In this document: one piece after another, positions 26,758 to 34,869 of the stretch | How the letters are laid out: each line of letters opens with the position of its first letter | Position numbering within the stretch: the first letter of the stretch is position 1 | Source: Gordonia westfalica | Lineage (GTDB): Bacteria > Actinomycetota > Actinomycetes > Mycobacteriales > Mycobacteriaceae | Assembly (NCBI RefSeq): GCF_900105725.1 | Contig: NZ_FNLM01000034.1 | Span: 2,356,001-2,420,000, forward strand | Direction: 5' to 3' | DNA: 64,000 nucleotides | Made by a program: the position numbers and the translations under genes | The notes under the pieces: generated by a model | What the model saw: only the letters and a program-made list of their open reading frames with translations | What the model was told of the DNA's origin: nothing | Database searches by the model: none

Positions 26758-27396
26758 TCACACGTCGGGGTCTTCGCGCGGCACGCGTTTGACCTCGACG
26801 CCGCCCATCAGCGCGAGCCCGGTCACGCGCACGACGGGTGCACCCGGTCGCGACGCCGTCTGCGACTTCCCGCCGAAACCGCCCATGATCCCGAGACCGC
26901 CGATCTCGACGGTGACACCGTCGGGAACCCTGATCTCGATGCCGCCCATGATCGCGATGCACTGGACGGTGAGGACCGGCGCGGTGAACTCGACCTCGCG
27001 CAGGTCGATCTCGACGCCGCCCATGATCGCCGTAGCGGTGAGCTCGTCGGCCACCACCGCGGTCCCCGACAGTTCGCTGCCGGACATGATCGCCAGGCGA
27101 TGGCGCACCGCCGCGTCGGAGTTCCCGCCGGTCACCCGCGGGCCCGGCGACATCGACGCCGCCGGCATCGCCACCCCGAGCTGAGCGATCGGGAGGTCAT
27201 CGGTCAGCGCGTCCAGATCGCCGAAGGTCTTGGCCATCACCGCTTTTCCGGCTCGCTCCTCGTATTCGACGAGCGAGAGACTGCCGTGCGCCATGGCTGC
27301 GGACAGGAGTTCGTGCACCAGTTCCCGGTCGGCATCGGCAGCACGCAGACGCGCTCGCCGATCGTCGGGAGCGGGGAGATCGCCGGAGGTCGTCAC
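26758..27396 (-). CDS. DUF1707 protein with cell-wall-response (LiaF-like) C-terminus
   Basis: 212 residues. The N-terminal DUF1707 domain (RLRAADADRELVHELLSAAMAHGSLSLVEYEER) is followed by a repeated beta domain with three IMGG motifs (AIMGGVEID, AIMGGIEIRVP, IMGGFGG), as in the C-terminal domain of LiaF-like cell-wall-active antibiotic response proteins. No membrane helix is present. The GTG at 27396 was chosen because DUF1707 begins there and TAGGGT lies 8 nt upstream, a leaderless arrangement; upstream residues look non-coding. Mycobacterial Rv0966c has a DUF1707 domain. Role in envelope stress is inference. Confidence 0.82.
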   Translation of the reverse strand: MTTSGDLPAPDDRRARLRAADADRELVHELLSAAMAHGSLSLVEYEERAGKAVMAKTFGDLDALTDDLPIAQLGVAMPAASMSPGPRVTGGNSDAAVRHRLAIMSGSELSGTAVVADELTATAIMGGVEIDLREVEFTAPVLTVQCIAIMGGIEIRVPDGVTVEIGGLGIMGGFGGKSQTASRPGAPVVRVTGLALMGGVEVKRVPREDPDV

Positions 27397-27550
27397 GTAT
27401 CCAAACCCTAGTGGCCGCACCGCGGTCCGACCACCCTGATTTCCACCCTGAGCCGACCCCGACGGCGATCCGCCCACCGTCCGGTGCACGGCAGGGCATA
27501 ATTCATTCACCCCGGACGGACACCCGCCCGACCTACACCGGAGGCGACCC

Positions 27551-28207
27551 ATGGGCCAGCCCTACGATCCCGGTTCGTCCGGCGCGAATCCGTACCAGCC
27601 CGGCGCCTATCAGCCCGGCCCGAATCAGCCCGGCCCCTACGGGTACGGCGGTTACCCGCCGCCCCCACCTCCCAAGGACCGGAAAGGGATGCGGCTCTGG
27701 GGCAAGATCCTCACCGTCGTCGGCATCGTCATCCTCGTGGCATCGGTCGCGATCGGGGTGGTGCTGGCCGTCAGCGGTATCGGCCAGGTGGTCGATCAGG
27801 CCGAGCAGGCCTTCGTCGTCGACCCACGGGCCGAGCACCGTTACGACGCCGGGGACACCTTCGCCCTCTTCCGCCCCGACAACACCGCGTCGACGCCCTC
27901 CTGTGAGATCACCGGACCGGCGGCACTCGAACGCGGTTCCGACGTGACGGCCGAATTCCCCTACGACGGCACCCAGGTGCAGTCGTTCGAGTCCTTCGAA
28001 GTGGTCGAGGCCGGAACCTATTCGTTCGTGTGCAGCGACCGGGTCGTGGTCGCCTCCATCGACATCGGCGGTATCTTCAGCGGCGTCGGCGGCGTGCTGC
28101 TGGCCGTCTTCGGCGGCGGCTTCGGCGGTGTCCTGATGCTGATCGGGATCGTGCTGTGGGTCATCGCCGGGCGTAAGCCCCGGACCGCCTCGCCACCGGC
28201 CCCCTGA
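27551..28207 (+). CDS. Pro-rich two-helix membrane protein with extracytoplasmic domain
   Basis: 218 residues. A Pro/Gly/Tyr-rich cytoplasmic start (1-42) leads to a membrane helix (about 48-76), an extracytoplasmic domain of about 100 residues with two cysteines (PSCEITGP and YSFVCSD) that could form a disulphide, and a C-terminal helix or helix pair (about 172-205). I do not recognise the family by name; similar layouts are common in mycobacterial envelope proteins. It is divergent from the DUF1707 gene across 154 bp. Confidence 0.75.
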   Translation: MGQPYDPGSSGANPYQPGAYQPGPNQPGPYGYGGYPPPPPPKDRKGMRLWGKILTVVGIVILVASVAIGVVLAVSGIGQVVDQAEQAFVVDPRAEHRYDAGDTFALFRPDNTASTPSCEITGPAALERGSDVTAEFPYDGTQVQSFESFEVVEAGTYSFVCSDRVVVASIDIGGIFSGVGGVLLAVFGGGFGGVLMLIGIVLWVIAGRKPRTASPPAP

Positions 28208-28223
28208 ACCGGCGCTCGACTCC

Positions 28224-30227
28224 TCAGCCGCGTCGACGGCCCTTCCGGGACTTCAGGTAGTCGCCGACCACCGCGGCACCGAGACCGTCGACATCGGGCG
28301 CCACCACGCGTCCGCCGATACGACGCGCGATCTGGTCCATGAAGTGGGCCAGACCGGGGTCCTCGCCGAGGCGGAAGAACGTGACCTGCGCGCCGAGTCG
28401 TGCCACATGGTCGAGTTCGCGCACGGTGAGGGCGATCGTCTGCGGGTGCGGCGGATAGAAGAAGAACGGCTCGCCGCTGGGATCGAGGTGCGCGGTCGGT
28501 TCGCCGTCGGTGACCACCAGGACCACCGGCTGCGCATTCGGGAAGCGACGCAGGTGCCGCTGCGCCAACAGCAGCGCGTGGTGCAGGTTGGTGCCCTGTT
28601 CCATCCGCGGTTGCAGCCCGGTCAGTTCCGCGATGTCGATGGACCGCGCGTACCGGCCGAAGGCGATGAGATGCAGTTCGTCGCTGCGGAAGCGCGTGGA
28701 GATCAGGTGATTCAACGCGATCGCGGTGCGCTTCATCGGCGTCCAGCGGCCCTCCATCTCCATGGAGAACGACGTGTCGACGAGCAGCACGACCGCCGCC
28801 TGGGTGCGGCTCTCGGTCTCGGCCACCTCGACGTCGCGCACATCGATCCGCACCCCCGAACGCGCCATCTCCGACGTCGCGAGCGACGGCTCGGTGGTCT
28901 CGGACACGGTGCGCAACACCGCATTCGACACCGTCCGGGTGACGTCCCAGGGGTCGGTGTCGCCGAACTCCCACTCGCGGCTGGCCCCGGTGGGTTCACC
29001 CAGGAGACCGGTCTGCCTCGTCTGACGGTCACCGCGACGCCCCGACAGCTGTTCGGCGATGTCGCGGAAGATCGCCTGACCGAGCTGGCGCATCGCCTTG
29101 GGGCTCAACCGGAGCCGGCCGTCGGCCGTGCGGTCGAAGAATCCCTGCTCGGAGAGGGCCTTCTCGAGTTCGGCGAGCATCCGCGCGTCGACGGCCGCCT
29201 CGTCGCCGAGTTGCCGCGCGAGCGCGTCGAGATCGATGTCGTCCATCTGGGCACCGGCGTACTGCTGGGACAGCTGCTCGGACAAGGCTTCCAGCTCGGA
29301 GATGTCGCGGAGCGCCGCCGCACCCTCCCCGAGTCCCATCGGCTGGTCGCCGGAGAACGACTGCGCGTCGTCCCAGTCGAGTCCGGGACGCGCCGCGCGC
29401 AGCTGTGAATCCATCTGCGCGAGTTGACTCATCAGGTCCGGCGAACCGAAGGCCTGCTGCGCCAACTGGTCCAGTTCGGCCCGCTGGTCCGGCGTCAGCG
29501 AGTTGTAGAACTGCTGGGCCGCCGCGGCCCGCTGGGCCAGCGAGTCGATGAGTTCGTCGGTGTTGCGCGGGTTTTCCGGGAAGAAATCGCCGTGGGCGTC
29601 CATGAACTCGTCGAACTTCTCCGACGTGTCCTCACCGCGGTTGTGCGCGTCGAGCAGCTCGTTGAGATCTTTGAGCATGTCCGTGACGCGCTGGCGGTCG
29701 GCGTCGGTGGCGCCTTCGAGCGCCTCCTTCATCCCGGCGAACCGCTGGTCGAGCAGCTCGCGACCGAGGAGATCCTTGATCTTCTCGTAGTCCTCACGCG
29801 CCTGCGGACTACGCCAGTTGTACTCCGACAGCTCCTCGACGGCCTGCGCGGTCGACGGCGGCAGGCTGCCGATCTGCATCTCCGCGAAGCGCGCGTCGTC
29901 GTCGAGGTCGCGGGCGAGCTGCTTGCGCTCCTCCAGGACAGCGCGGTCGAGGAGTTCGCGGATCTCGGCGAACGTGCCGTCGAGGTTGCGCTTCTTCAGC
30001 AGCTCCTGCCGGCGCCGGTTGACCTGCTCCCGGAGCTTGTCGAGGCCGCGCATGTTCGGGGTGCCGCGTCGGAGCAGCTCACGCAGGGCGCGCTGCGGCG
30101 AGGCACCGGCCATGACGTCGTCGCCGATCGTCTCCAGCGCCTCGCGCAGGTCGACCGGGGGCGCGAGCGGGTCGGGACCGCCGGTGTACCGCTGGTAGCG
30201 CGAACGATGAAAACTCTTGCGCGCCAT
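28224..30227 (-). CDS. VWA domain protein, partner of a ChlI/MoxR-like ATPase
   Basis: 667 residues. A long charged helical region (about 1-470) precedes a von Willebrand A domain with the MIDAS motif DTSFSM at about 485, followed by the Thr and Asp positions (TNLHHALLL, VLVVTDGEPTAH). It pairs with the AAA+ ATPase encoded just upstream (86 bp away). Such ATPase/VWA pairs are magnesium-chelatase-like or MoxR-like and usually act in assembly or metal insertion of other proteins. The ATG at 30227 has AGGAG upstream. Mycobacterial Rv0959/Rv0958 have the same organisation. The target is unknown. Confidence 0.88.
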   Translation of the reverse strand: MARKSFHRSRYQRYTGGPDPLAPPVDLREALETIGDDVMAGASPQRALRELLRRGTPNMRGLDKLREQVNRRRQELLKKRNLDGTFAEIRELLDRAVLEERKQLARDLDDDARFAEMQIGSLPPSTAQAVEELSEYNWRSPQAREDYEKIKDLLGRELLDQRFAGMKEALEGATDADRQRVTDMLKDLNELLDAHNRGEDTSEKFDEFMDAHGDFFPENPRNTDELIDSLAQRAAAAQQFYNSLTPDQRAELDQLAQQAFGSPDLMSQLAQMDSQLRAARPGLDWDDAQSFSGDQPMGLGEGAAALRDISELEALSEQLSQQYAGAQMDDIDLDALARQLGDEAAVDARMLAELEKALSEQGFFDRTADGRLRLSPKAMRQLGQAIFRDIAEQLSGRRGDRQTRQTGLLGEPTGASREWEFGDTDPWDVTRTVSNAVLRTVSETTEPSLATSEMARSGVRIDVRDVEVAETESRTQAAVVLLVDTSFSMEMEGRWTPMKRTAIALNHLISTRFRSDELHLIAFGRYARSIDIAELTGLQPRMEQGTNLHHALLLAQRHLRRFPNAQPVVLVVTDGEPTAHLDPSGEPFFFYPPHPQTIALTVRELDHVARLGAQVTFFRLGEDPGLAHFMDQIARRIGGRVVAPDVDGLGAAVVGDYLKSRKGRRRG

Positions 30228-30313
30228 GGATTCTCCTAGCTGTATACGTGTCTGGCGCCCTTCCTGACGCCCCTCCACAGGCTCCGGGGCTCCTCAGGGA
30301 GCAGGAATTCTCC

Positions 30314-31750
30314 TCAGCCGTAGATGGTCTGGCCGGATTCGTCGGCTTCCTTGCCGATCCGACGGGCCAGGAACAGACCCTCGAGTGCCAACTCGAGGGC
30401 ACTGGCCCGTTCGCCGTCGATCTCCGCCTCGAGGCGTTCGGCGATCGCGTCGAGCACCTCGCCGGTGGTCTCCGGCGACGGGATCGAACCGAGGAAGTCG
30501 GCTGCGCGCACACGGTCCCCGGTCACGACCGGTTCACCGCTCTCCAGCGCATCGACGAGCGCCGCCATGTCGATACCGCCGAGATGGGCCCGCACGGTGT
30601 CGGCGACGGACTTGCGCATGAGATGTTCGAGGATCTCCAGTTCGCGTCCCTCTTCACCGGACTCGAACTCGATCTTGCCGCGCAACACCTCGATCACCGA
30701 CTCGAGGTCGACGACGCGCGCGACCGCCTGATCTTCGCCGGTGATCGTGGCGCGGTGAAGTGCCGCGGCGGCCACGGTTTCGGCGCCGGCGATCGAGAAG
30801 CGCGCGGACACACCGGAGCGCTGGTCGATGGACGGATGGTCGCGGGCGTAGCGGGTGAAGCGCGCCAGGATCTCCACGATGAAGGTCGGGACGCTCGCGG
30901 TGAGGTCGGCCTCCTGCTCGATGACGGCGACCTCGTCGTCGAGTTCGAGCGGGTAGTGGGTGCGGATCTCGGCGCCGAAGCGGTCCTTCAACGGCGTGAT
31001 GATGCGACCGCGGTTCGTGTAGTCCTCCGGGTTCGCGCTCGCCATCACCAGCACGTCGAGCGGGAGCCGCAGCGTGTAGCCGCGGACCTGGATGTCGCGC
31101 TCCTCCATGACGTTGAGCATCGACACCTGGATGCGCTCGGCGAGGTCGGGCAGCTCGTTGATCGCGACGATCCCGCGATGCGCGCGCGGGATGAGCCCGA
31201 AGTGGATGGTCTCCGGATCGCCGAGGCTGCGGCCCTCGGCGACCTTCATCGGGTCGATGTCGCCGACCAGGTCGGCCACCGACGTGTCGGGAGTCGCGAG
31301 CTTCTCGCTGTAGCGCTGCGACCGGTGCCGCCACTCGATCGGCAGGTCGTCGAGCAGGTTGGCGGCCTTGCGGATCGACGCGGGCGCGATCGGCTCGTAC
31401 GGGTGCTCGCCGAGCTCCGATCCGGCGATCACCGGCGTCCACTCGTCGAGGAGTCCGACGAGGGTCCGCAGGACACGGGTCTTGCCCTGGCCGCGCTCGC
31501 CGAGCATCACCACGTCGTGGCCGGCGATGAGCGCACGCTCGAGCTGCGGGATGACGGTGGCCTCGAAGCCGACGATCCCCGGCCAGGGGTCGCGGCCCTC
31601 GCGGAGAGCGGTCAGCAGGTTGTTGCGGATCTCGTCGCGCACACTGCGTTGCACATGACCGCTGGCACGCAGTTCACCCAGGGTGCGGGGTGAAGGATGG
31701 CGGGTTTCGGTCGACTGAGAACCATGGGTGGTGAAATTGTCCTCTGGCAC
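30314..31750 (-). CDS. ChlI/MoxR-like AAA+ ATPase
   Basis: 478 residues. Walker A GERGQGKT (residues 84-91), a Walker B-like strand with INELPDL, sensor 1 MASANPEDY, an arginine-finger region (TPLKDRFGAEIRTHYP), and a helical C-terminal lid. It resembles magnesium chelatase subunit I but no tetrapyrrole genes are nearby; with the VWA protein downstream it probably forms a MoxR-type chaperone complex. The GTG at 31750 was chosen because TAGCGT lies 7 nt before it, a leaderless start; further upstream is repeat sequence. Confidence 0.88.
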   Translation of the reverse strand: MPEDNFTTHGSQSTETRHPSPRTLGELRASGHVQRSVRDEIRNNLLTALREGRDPWPGIVGFEATVIPQLERALIAGHDVVMLGERGQGKTRVLRTLVGLLDEWTPVIAGSELGEHPYEPIAPASIRKAANLLDDLPIEWRHRSQRYSEKLATPDTSVADLVGDIDPMKVAEGRSLGDPETIHFGLIPRAHRGIVAINELPDLAERIQVSMLNVMEERDIQVRGYTLRLPLDVLVMASANPEDYTNRGRIITPLKDRFGAEIRTHYPLELDDEVAVIEQEADLTASVPTFIVEILARFTRYARDHPSIDQRSGVSARFSIAGAETVAAAALHRATITGEDQAVARVVDLESVIEVLRGKIEFESGEEGRELEILEHLMRKSVADTVRAHLGGIDMAALVDALESGEPVVTGDRVRAADFLGSIPSPETTGEVLDAIAERLEAEIDGERASALELALEGLFLARRIGKEADESGQTIYG

Positions 31751-31804
31751 GTGATCCACGCTACTCCGAGTTGTGATCTGCGTGCGCACTGTCGGGTGGT
31801 CACC

Positions 31805-31854
31805 GGGGGGCTTCGACGCGGTGCCTCGCTGCGCTCGGTACCGGCTCAGCCGGC
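31805..31854 (-). repeat. repeat family C, single copy
   Basis: A 35-bp unit (31820-31854) identical in reverse complement to the tandem units at 55841-56008, with 15 bp of matching flank (GCTTCGACGCG). It contains the palindrome CCGGCT-A/G-AGCCGG. Its end overlaps the stop codon of the DinB-like gene at 31846. Confidence 0.85.
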
Positions 31855-32409
31855 AGTGGGGTCGCGCCCGACGAAGCCCATCAGGCGGCTGACGGCGTCG
31901 GCGTCGATCGGCACCTCGACCGCGGGTCCGTACTGACCGGACTGTCGCAGCAGGTCGTCGATGGGGATCATCCCGTCGAGCAGCACCTGCGCATAGGCGG
32001 TGTCGAGGTCGGGGGTCGCGCCCTGCGAGCGGGCGAGGTCCCAGGAGTGCATGAACACATCGGCCGTGTAGAACCGGTCGACCGCGTCGGCGAGGCGATG
32101 CTCCCCCGCCATCGGATGGGTGAAGGTCTCCCCCGCCGACGGTCCGTCGAGCAGTCCCTGCACCGCCGCCGCATGCGCCGACCATGCCCCCTCCGGATCG
32201 TCGGCGACCGCGGGTCCGTCCGGCACGGTGATGCCTCCGGCATCGAGGAATCCGGTGAACCAGTCGATGAGGTGGGCCACCACGTCGCGGGCCACCCAGC
32301 CGTCGACCGGCGCCGGCGCGTCCCAGTCGGAGACGCCGGCGACGATGTCGGCGAAACCGGCTGCGACCTCGCGGTGCCGGTCGGCCGCGTCGAGTTCGGT
32401 CAGTGACAT
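31846..32409 (-). CDS. DinB/TIGR03086-like metal-binding protein
   Basis: 187 residues of the mycothiol-dependent maleylpyruvate isomerase/DinB-like four-helix family: VVAHLIDWFTGFLD with the first His (about 46), and later metal-site candidates in VDRFYTADVFMHSWDLAR. It is the last gene of a three-gene ArsR operon. The ATG at 32409 follows the stop of the SRPBCC gene by 4 bp. The stop codon falls inside repeat family C, which encodes the terminal DPTAG, so the original C-terminus may have been changed by repeat insertion. Confidence 0.8.
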   Translation of the reverse strand: MSLTELDAADRHREVAAGFADIVAGVSDWDAPAPVDGWVARDVVAHLIDWFTGFLDAGGITVPDGPAVADDPEGAWSAHAAAVQGLLDGPSAGETFTHPMAGEHRLADAVDRFYTADVFMHSWDLARSQGATPDLDTAYAQVLLDGMIPIDDLLRQSGQYGPAVEVPIDADAVSRLMGFVGRDPTAG

Positions 32410-32413
32410 GGTT

Positions 32414-32908
32414 CTACAGCTCGCCGGCCGCGAGCAGCTTGTCGATGGCGGCGTACCCGTCGTTGACGCCGACCTCCATGCCGGAGGACAGCCACCCGTC
32501 GCGCGCTTCGAAACTGTCGCAGAGGGATTGGGCGTGCAGGCGCGTCGTGCCGTCGCCCAGATCCTCGAACCACAGCGTCTCCAGCGACACCTGGTCGGGC
32601 ATTCCCAGCCAGGTGAAGGTCTGCACGATCTTGTCCTCGCCCACCGTGTGGAAGCAGCCGCGGAACCCGAACTCCTGGCCCTCATGGGTGGAGACGTAGT
32701 GCCAGCTGCCGCCGTCGCGGACGTCCCACTCGACGATGCGGCTCTCGATGACGTCGGGGCCGATCCACCGGACGAACAGTTCGGGATCGGTGTGGGCCTT
32801 CATCAGCTGGGCGGGCGTCCCGCGGAAGTCGCGGGTGATCCGGATGATCGGGACCTCCTTGTCGGCTTCGATCGCGGCCTCGGGGTAGCGGGTCTGGGTT
32901 GCGGTCAT
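32414..32908 (-). CDS. SRPBCC/AHSA1 domain protein
   Basis: 164 residues of the START-like AHSA1 (SRPBCC) fold: EVPIIRITRDFRGTPAQLMKAHTDPELFVRWIGP and WDVRDGGSWHYV are typical. These proteins bind hydrophobic ligands in a deep pocket. The ATG overlaps the stop of the ArsR gene (ATGA), with AAGGAAGG before it. Pairing of an ArsR repressor with an AHSA1 protein in one operon is very common. The protein may sense, carry or detoxify the inducing compound; this is inference. Confidence 0.87.
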   Translation of the reverse strand: MTATQTRYPEAAIEADKEVPIIRITRDFRGTPAQLMKAHTDPELFVRWIGPDVIESRIVEWDVRDGGSWHYVSTHEGQEFGFRGCFHTVGEDKIVQTFTWLGMPDQVSLETLWFEDLGDGTTRLHAQSLCDSFEARDGWLSSGMEVGVNDGYAAIDKLLAAGEL

Positions 32909-33288
32909 GATGCCTTTCCTTCCTTGAGTGTCGTGCCGTTCTCGCCCTCGGGACGTTCCGCCTCCGGGCCGTCGTTCATCTCGGCGAGCAGTACGTCGAG
33001 ACGCTGGTAGCGCTCCTCCGCCCGCTGTCGGTACCGCTCGATCCATTTGGTCATGAGGTCGAACACCTCTGCTTCCAGATGGACCGGACGTTTCTGCGCC
33101 TCCCGGGTCCGGGTCACCAGGCCGGCGTCCTCGAGCACCTTCAGATGCTTGGAGACCGCCTGGATGCTGACGTCGTAGGGCTCGGCGAGCTGGCTGACCG
33201 TCGCGTCGGAGACCGCCAGCCGCGCGACCATGTCGCGCCGGGTGGGGTCCGCGAGTGCGGCGAACACCTTGGACAGCTCGTCTGCCAT
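32905..33288 (-). CDS. ArsR family transcriptional regulator
   Basis: 127 residues. Winged helix-turn-helix: MADELSKVFAALADPTRRDMVARLAVSDATVSQLAEPYDVSIQAVSKHLKVLEDAGLV. No metal-binding cysteines are present, so it likely senses a small molecule or stress. It begins the operon with the AHSA1 and DinB-like proteins. Two identical-core palindromes (TCAACC-N4-GGTTGA) lie immediately upstream and should be its own operators, giving autorepression. Confidence 0.9.
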   Translation of the reverse strand: MADELSKVFAALADPTRRDMVARLAVSDATVSQLAEPYDVSIQAVSKHLKVLEDAGLVTRTREAQKRPVHLEAEVFDLMTKWIERYRQRAEERYQRLDVLLAEMNDGPEAERPEGENGTTLKEGKAS

Positions 33289-33301
33289 TTCTTCATCCTC
33301 C

Positions 33302-33364
33302 TCAACCGTTTGGTTGAATACAACGATGCGCCCCGCCGCGGATCGTTGTCAACCCCTTGGTTGA
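33302..33364 (-). promoter_or_regulatory. double ArsR operator
   Basis: Two 16-bp palindromes of the form TCAACC-N4-GGTTGA at 33302-33317 and 33349-33364, 47 bp apart centre to centre, the first 14 bp before the ArsR start. Both are followed by AATAC. Between them CAACGAT (33321-33327) and ATCGTTG (33342-33348) form a further inverted pair. Confidence 0.75.
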
Positions 33365-33387
33365 ATACGACGGCAAAAATAATCCCT

Positions 33388-33422
33388 ATGACGTTGTGCC
33401 CGGCTTCCGGGCACAACGTCAT
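33388..33422 (-). terminator. terminator of the tauD-like gene
   Basis: Perfect 16-bp stem (33388-33403 with 33407-33422) and a 3-nt loop, 20 nt after the tauD-like stop codon. On the minus strand it is followed by an AT-rich stretch including ATTATTTTTGCC, a good rho-independent terminator. Confidence 0.85.
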
Positions 33423-33441
33423 CGGGATCTCGAAGGACGGC

Positions 33442-34365
33442 TCAGGCCGGTCCGACGGGCGCGTCGCCCCGCAGCGTGATGCGGTGCATGACCCGACGGT
33501 TGTCGCCGTAGTCGCGGTTGGCGTAGTGCAGGGTGTTGCGGTTGTCCCAGAGCACGAGATCGCCGAGACGCCAGCGGTGGCGGACGATGTGCTCGGGCTT
33601 GGTGATGTGCGCGTAGAGCAGGTCGAGGATTCCGCGGCTCTCGGCCTCCGACACGCCCTCGATGTGCGAGGTGAAGCCAGGGTTGACGAACAGCGACTTG
33701 CGGCCGGTCTCCGGATGCACCCGCACCACCGGGTGGCTCACCGGCACGAGTTCGGTGACCTCCTTGCCGTCCCAGGCATTTCCGCGTCCATCACGGCGCT
33801 GCTTGAGGTAGTAGCCGAATTCGCGACTGCCGTCGTGCACCGCGGTGAGACCGTCGACGAGGCGTCGGATCGGTTCGGACAGTGACCGATACGCGAGTTC
33901 GGCGTCGGCCCAGTTGGTGTCACCGCCGTTGCGCGGCAACACGACCGGACGCAGGATCGACCCCGACGGCGGACGCGGCATGAACGTCACGTCGGTGTGC
34001 CACACGTCGGCGAAACCGTTGTCGGCGCTGTCGAGTTCGTACACCTCGTCCGGGACGTCACCGCTGTCCCACACCGGGTGCCCGAAAGTCAGCTCGCCCA
34101 GTCGATTCCCGAACTCGATGTGCGAGGCGTCGTCGAGCTGCTGATTCCGCAGGACGATGACCTTGTAGTCGATCAGCGCCGCCCGGATGGCCCGCACCTC
34201 GTCGTCCGACGCGGTGGCTACGTCGAGTCCGCGGATCTCGGCTCCGAAGCTGGGGCCGAACTCGTCGACGTCGAGCTCGACGCCCGAGGAGACGATGCCC
34301 TCGACTGGTGCAGCGGCCCGAACGGCAGGGGTGCGGACGTCAGAAACGGGATGGGAGATGGTCAT
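33442..34365 (-). CDS. tauD: TauD/TfdA family alpha-ketoglutarate-dependent dioxygenase
   Basis: 307 residues. Fe(II) site WHTDVTF (His123, Asp125) and the distal HRITLRGD (His about 297, Arg for 2-oxoglutarate) are intact. The family oxidises taurine or other alkyl sulfonates or sulfates and releases sulfite. The start at 34365 has AGAAGGAACC upstream. A tauABC-like importer lies 1.65 kb upstream in the same direction, separated by an oppositely oriented efflux gene. Substrate specificity (taurine, alkyl sulfate or another) cannot be read reliably. Confidence 0.88.
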   Translation of the reverse strand: MTISHPVSDVRTPAVRAAAPVEGIVSSGVELDVDEFGPSFGAEIRGLDVATASDDEVRAIRAALIDYKVIVLRNQQLDDASHIEFGNRLGELTFGHPVWDSGDVPDEVYELDSADNGFADVWHTDVTFMPRPPSGSILRPVVLPRNGGDTNWADAELAYRSLSEPIRRLVDGLTAVHDGSREFGYYLKQRRDGRGNAWDGKEVTELVPVSHPVVRVHPETGRKSLFVNPGFTSHIEGVSEAESRGILDLLYAHITKPEHIVRHRWRLGDLVLWDNRNTLHYANRDYGDNRRVMHRITLRGDAPVGPA

Positions 34366-34869
34366 GATGGTTCCTTCTCGAGGATGGCTGGAGGTGGCGT
34401 GGAGCAACAGCCGCCGGCGGGGACCCGTGGTGGGATCCGTCGGACCAGTTCATCGAGTGGAGTGTCATCAGACGCATCGATTCCGTCCCGGCCGCCGGCC
34501 CGGTACACGACATGCTCGACGAGCAGTCGCGGTGCGGGGCGGGGGGTGCGGAAACGGACACCCATACTGTCTAATCCCCCGCCGCCCGCCCGCACAGGGT
34601 TCGGCCCAGGCTGGGAAAAAAGCTGCGCATGGTGTTGCTGCCAGGGCGACTCGACGACTCGGCCCTTCGGCGTGCTGGATAAGATGAGTCGCATGTCGAG
34701 CCCCGAGACAAACACCCGGGGGGCTTTCGGTCACGCCGTCAGCCCCCAGAACCCTTGATCTCCTAGCCCCGTCGGCCGCATGATGCGCGGCGCGACCTCG
34801 GGTTCCGTTCGGGTGCCGACCGCGGTGACGAGACGTCTTCTGTTCGTTCTCTCGCCTCGGAGTTTCTCG
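34366..34869. promoter_or_regulatory. 504-bp divergent control region between tauD and the Cmx-like gene
   Basis: No long gene fits here. Seen in it: a plus-strand leader frame at 34685-34759; a stem AGCCCC/GGGGCT (34700-34705 and 34721-34726) followed by TTT on the plus strand; and on the minus strand an open frame of up to 118 codons that ends with ATGA overlap at the tauD start. The arrangement suggests leader-based control of one or both genes. Confidence 0.4.
34685..34759 (+). CDS. possible 24-aa leader peptide before the Cmx-like gene
   Basis: A short frame (MSRMSSPETNTRGAFGHAVS then PQNP and TGA) begins at ATG 34685 and ends 110 nt before the efflux gene. A 6-bp stem with a T-rich 3' side lies within the frame, so ribosome position on the leader could decide whether the stem forms. 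Inducible drug-efflux genes of this kind are often controlled by leader translation. There is no strong ribosome-binding site, so this stays tentative. Confidence 0.3.

Noticed and set aside
30283..30310. Degenerate repeat A copy (GCTCCTCAGGGAGC) between the VWA and ATPase genes
   Set aside because: Only 14 bp match, which is too short to separate from a simple small hairpin.
34600..34720. SAM-type riboswitch before tauD (minus-strand TTATCCAG ... GGCAGCAACACC)
   Set aside because: The start resembles an S-box, but the conserved downstream core and the closing GATGAG strand of the basal stem are not found.
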